Program-made: the position numbers and the translations under genes | The notes under the pieces: model-generated | What the model saw: the letters and a program-made list of their open reading frames with translations, nothing else | What the model was told of the DNA's origin: nothing | The model's database searches: none | Shown here: piece by piece, positions 35,961 to 39,068 of the stretch | Layout: each line of letters opens with the position of its first letter | Numbering within the stretch: the stretch's first letter is position 1 | Source of the DNA: Phoronis ovalis | Taxonomy: Eukaryota; Phoronida; Phoronidae | Direction of reading: 5' to 3' | NCBI GenBank assembly: GCA_028565635.1 | Contig: JAOXYB010096937.1 | Span: 1 to 39,068, forward strand | DNA length: 39,068 bases

Positions 35961-38457
35961 ATTGTATGTGTATATTATTTGTACAGTTGTTTCAAATGTG
36001 CCTTGTAATTCGTATTTATTACTAACTGTTTTATCCACAGTGTGAGTATGTATTTTTATAGTTAAAATATAATAATGTTAAATTTCACATACTGTGGAAA
36101 TGCAGTCTATCACTATAAGAATTAAGATAAAATATGAGATTATTGCAGTATAAATAGCAAAAATAATGAGCATAGTGTGCCTTCTTCTAAACAATGAATG
36201 TAAGATTGTAACATTTGTCTTGCATTTTACTCATGAAAATGAGATCTTGTACTTGAGTGCCAATTTTGCCAATGAAATGGTATCTTGTTTGTGAAGACAG
36301 ACAAAGTCATGTTTAAAGCATTTCAAAAGAGTTATAAGTTACCATTTTATCTAGACAGTATGCAAATGTTTTTTTCAGTTTGATTTTATTCTTTAAACAA
36401 AATTTTACTTACACTGTCTGTTACTTTAGTGAATTACTATAATATTGCCAAAATTTAAACATATGGATTTTACAATCTTTTTTACTTCAGACCTGAAAAA
36501 TGGCTTCTTCATGTGTTTGTACAAAAATATTTTACTTACACTAACTTATGAAAATCACCCCTGTATTTTTACTTTTGTGGACAAAATTAGAAACATGTAA
36601 GGTTGAGGATTCCAAACTGTTAATTTTTTACTGAAAATGTAAGGTTTGAGGTCATGAATTTTTCAGGGACCCCTTCTGTTCAATAGTTTCATTTTATAGG
36701 TACAACAGATGATTTATGTATAAAGATGTTTCAACATTGAAGTGGTTTTACAATTTATGCTCACATGAGGCAGTCATTTTTATGTAACATCTGCATTTCT
36801 ATGAATTAGTTTTCAAAACTAAATGAGTAAATTCGATTAAGCTAACATTAAATGCGACAATTAATTCACATCTGCTTTAGTATAATTTTAAATCATACTT
36901 GTTTTCGTTATAGTAGGAAAATAAACATTTTTCTCAATTTTTTGGATGTATCAAAAATGCTGAAATTTCTTTAAAAGTAATTTATTTATAAAAATATTTG
37001 CTTTGTTTGGTAAGGTGTTTATTATAGTTATATTTGTGTAAATAAAATAATTATTTCTTTTAGTAGTTGTTTTATTTGTGAATTAAAACAATAAATTGCT
37101 TTCTTTGTAAAACACCAGGTTGTACTTTTAATGCATAAAGGGCCTATTGTCTGAAAAATCGTAAGTACTTACGATTTCGTAAGTATGAGTTGCAGCGCAA
37201 GAGCACACAAATTGAATACTAGATGTTTTACTGCATGCAAACAGATTTATGGGAATTTTACCGCGGAAATTTCTCCAAATTCATTTGATTGTTAATGTTG
37301 TACACCCAACCTGTACATTGATAAACTTGAGTTAAGTTCTATAATATCAATTTTCACACTACAATCTTACATACATTTAATATAAATCTACACTCTTCTG
37401 TCAAAAAGAAATGAGCTATGCAAAATATTCTAACACAGTCTCTAGTCAGACAATACTTATAGTTGGTTACTCATATTTTTCTGTAAAGAGTGTATTTTTC
37501 TGTTTAATGTAGACTTTAATTAATTTAAAAAAGAATGCACAACAGAAAAATAATATAATCCACTTCTGAGTGTTAATATATTTAAGAGAGTATATAGCTC
37601 CATTATCAACAGTATCCAGATTATCATTTAGTTTCGTGGTGGAGGCATCTACAGATTCTAGGTATTTCGATTCGTATTTTATTAATATACTAAAACAGAC
37701 GTACATGGCTAGTCTTTCTATAATACCCGAATCCCGGGGCTCGAACACAGTAACTTAAGTTGACCTGGGGAGGGTAGGCAATATGAAACTGGGTAGTCAT
37801 TTTTCAAAAAGCCTCTATTGTGGGGTACCTAAAGCTCGAAGATTATCCAGTCGTAGTGACCTGTTGAACCAAATAGCACCCTAAGGGATTGATTTATATT
37901 GGGGAAAAAACAAATTTTCACTTTTCATGATTTGTGTGCAAAAACATTACCCAAAGAGCTTATAACGCGCGTCACAATCCGACGACTAAAAAAAATTTAC
38001 CCTTTCAAACCAAAATTTGTTGGAACATGAGTACCCACTTTCATATTGCATTGTGAAGTTCTGTTCTCTTTGGCCATCCAGAGTATCTGCGGTATATCTT
38101 TACTTGGAAATAGGGCTCCTTTTAAACAGTTTCCCATATACATGTACGTATTTTGACCAGGAAAGTAATAAATTCATAGCACATGTAAGACATGACTGTA
38201 TTACATCTTTGTGGTACTCGAACACTATTGTTCAGCTTCAGCGCGTGAACTGAAATCAGTATAGTGCTGCATCTCTTTTTAAGTTTCGTTCCTTCAGTTA
38301 TTTAGCAATTTGGAATTGATATCCTTAAGTGCAAAAAGGTTCCATATTTAAATCCTTAAGTGCAAAAAGGTTCCATATTTAAATAGAACAAAATGTTATT
38401 CAAAACTTTATATTTCTTCCAGCAAGTCCAAAACTACTTATCTATCTTGTTACGTCA
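35961..38457. other. Intergenic or 3' UTR DNA, right side
   Basis: No supported exon. It contains a perfect 22-bp palindrome at 37156-37177 (centre CGTAAGTACTTACG) followed by a further CGTAAGTA half-copy. A perfect 31-bp tandem pair lies at 38321-38351 and 38352-38382. The less AT-rich part 37730-38450 may be the 3' UTR of the minus-strand gene that ends at 38458. Open frames at 37467-37748, 37570-37758 and 38017-38253 show no protein-like features. Confidence 0.5.
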
Positions 38458-39003
38458 TTAGGATTCTTGCAAGTTACGGCCAGCGCTATGGCCTAAACTA
38501 CCGTAGCCTTCATCGTTCGTGTATAGTGATGCACTGCCTTCTTTACCACTGATGTTGCACGTTGTATCAAAAGCTTGATTCTCTGCCTGCTCTTTGGGTT
38601 TTTCACTAAATTCATTTCTTACACTGATGTGGGAAGAGTACTTCATAGCTCCGATGGTACTTTTAACCTTGTCCACATCTTCCTGAATACGACACGAAAA
38701 GTATTAATTGGGACAATCAACTTATTCAAGCTATAAACAATATGCCTTTCTAAATGTATGGAGATTAAGTGCACATAATTTTAACTCAATGATTAGGTTT
38801 AGGTTTAGGTTTAGGATTAGGTTTGTAACGAATTTAAAAATCTCATTTCCAAAATTTTGTTTTTAACGTGATAAAATAATATATACCTGATTATTTAGAG
38901 CATTATTTGATTGAAAACTGGTTTGAAGCGTCTCTGTAGTCCTCCCTTGCTTATCATTTTTAGTGTCACTGTTGGACTCTTGGCCACCCAATACCGTATT
39001 TTC
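38458..39003 (-). CDS. Unidentified gene, last two coding exons, 5' part outside the window
   Basis: I do not recognise this protein. The last exon (38682-38458) follows acceptor TATTCAG and reads EDVDKVKSTIGAMKYSSH, ending AGRNLQES and TAA-type stop at the 38458 boundary. The exon before it ends at 38887 with CAG|GTATAT in phase 0 and reads LGGQESNSDTKNDKQGRTTE, then LQTSFQSNNALNNQ. The product is hydrophilic, rich in Ser, Asn, Glu and Lys, with no membrane segment or known motif; a YTNDEGYGSLG stretch near the end could be a Tyr-containing tail signal (speculative). The upstream limit near 39003 is not certain, because the frame continues into a repeat. Confidence 0.55.
38791..38824. repeat. 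Short (GTTTAG)n-like tract
   Basis: GATTAG and GTTTAG hexamers repeat about five times in an intron of the partial gene. They resemble a degenerate telomere-type repeat, but the animal telomere unit is TTAGGG, so a simple repeat is the plainer reading. Confidence 0.7.
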
Positions 39004-39068
39004 TTTAATAATCGCCCTGGGCGATTATTTAAAATAAATGCTTTTAGAGGGGGCGATTATTAGAGGGG
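38992..39068. repeat. Edge of a dispersed inverted-repeat element, truncated by window end
   Basis: TACCGTATTTTCTTTAATAATCGCCC is the sort of terminus I recall from repeats in many marine invertebrate genomes. AATAATCGCCC (from 39006) is inverted at once as GGGCGATTATT, and GGGGGCGATTATTAGAGGGG follows. The far end is outside the window. Confidence 0.55.

Noticed and set aside
38791-38824. Interstitial telomere
   Set aside because: Units are mostly GTTTAG rather than TTAGGG and the tract is only about 34 bases.
1-39068. A new bacterial-style defence or mobile system, CRISPR array, tRNA cluster, viral insertion or retrotransposon
   Set aside because: Nothing of the kind was seen on either strand. 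The window is an ordinary intron-rich animal region with non-autonomous repeats.

Overview
This is an AT-rich, intron-dense animal nuclear DNA window. All recognisable proteins are split by GT-AG introns, most closely resemble animal families, and sit among short inverted-repeat elements. The protein set and one intronic repeat resembling those of molluscs and allied phyla suggest a marine lophotrochozoan, perhaps a bivalve. That placement is inference from style, not a search. I found no bacterial operon, CRISPR array, tRNA, rRNA, retroelement polymerase or virus.

Layout: (1) 1-4563 is intergenic DNA with several short repeats. (2) 4564-11295, plus strand, is a complete 13-exon FGGY carbohydrate kinase gene, conceptual product 549 aa. 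(3) 12521-21142, minus strand, is a complete RanBP3 gene with 16 coding exons, product about 544 aa; only the last exon end is uncertain. (4) 21553-35740, plus strand, is a complete 14-exon homologue of human C1orf87 (EF-hand-like protein), product about 711 aa. (5) 35741-38457 is intergenic or 3' UTR. (6) 38458 to about 39003, minus strand, is the last two exons of an unidentified gene that runs off the right edge, next to another repeat.

The exon models were built by hand. In all three complete genes every exon joins its neighbour in the correct reading phase across consensus splice sites, and each ends at a stop, so none is a pseudogene. FGGY and RanBP3 converge, and a palindromic poly(A) signal lies between their stops. 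RanBP3 and the C1orf87 homologue diverge, with start codons 410 bases apart, so they probably share a promoter region. The three proteins have no obvious common pathway: sugar phosphorylation, CRM1-dependent nuclear export, and a poorly known probably cilium-associated protein. FGGY and C1orf87 are also near neighbours on human chromosome 1p32 (from memory), so this may be old bilaterian linkage.

The main points of interest are an in-frame tandem exon duplication in the C1orf87 homologue, a 26-bp tandem array that repeats a RanBP3 splice donor, a candidate 12-nt microexon, the palindromic poly(A) signal, and several non-autonomous inverted-repeat elements, two of which carry minisatellite-like cores. 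I did not find a new defence, mobile or regulatory system.
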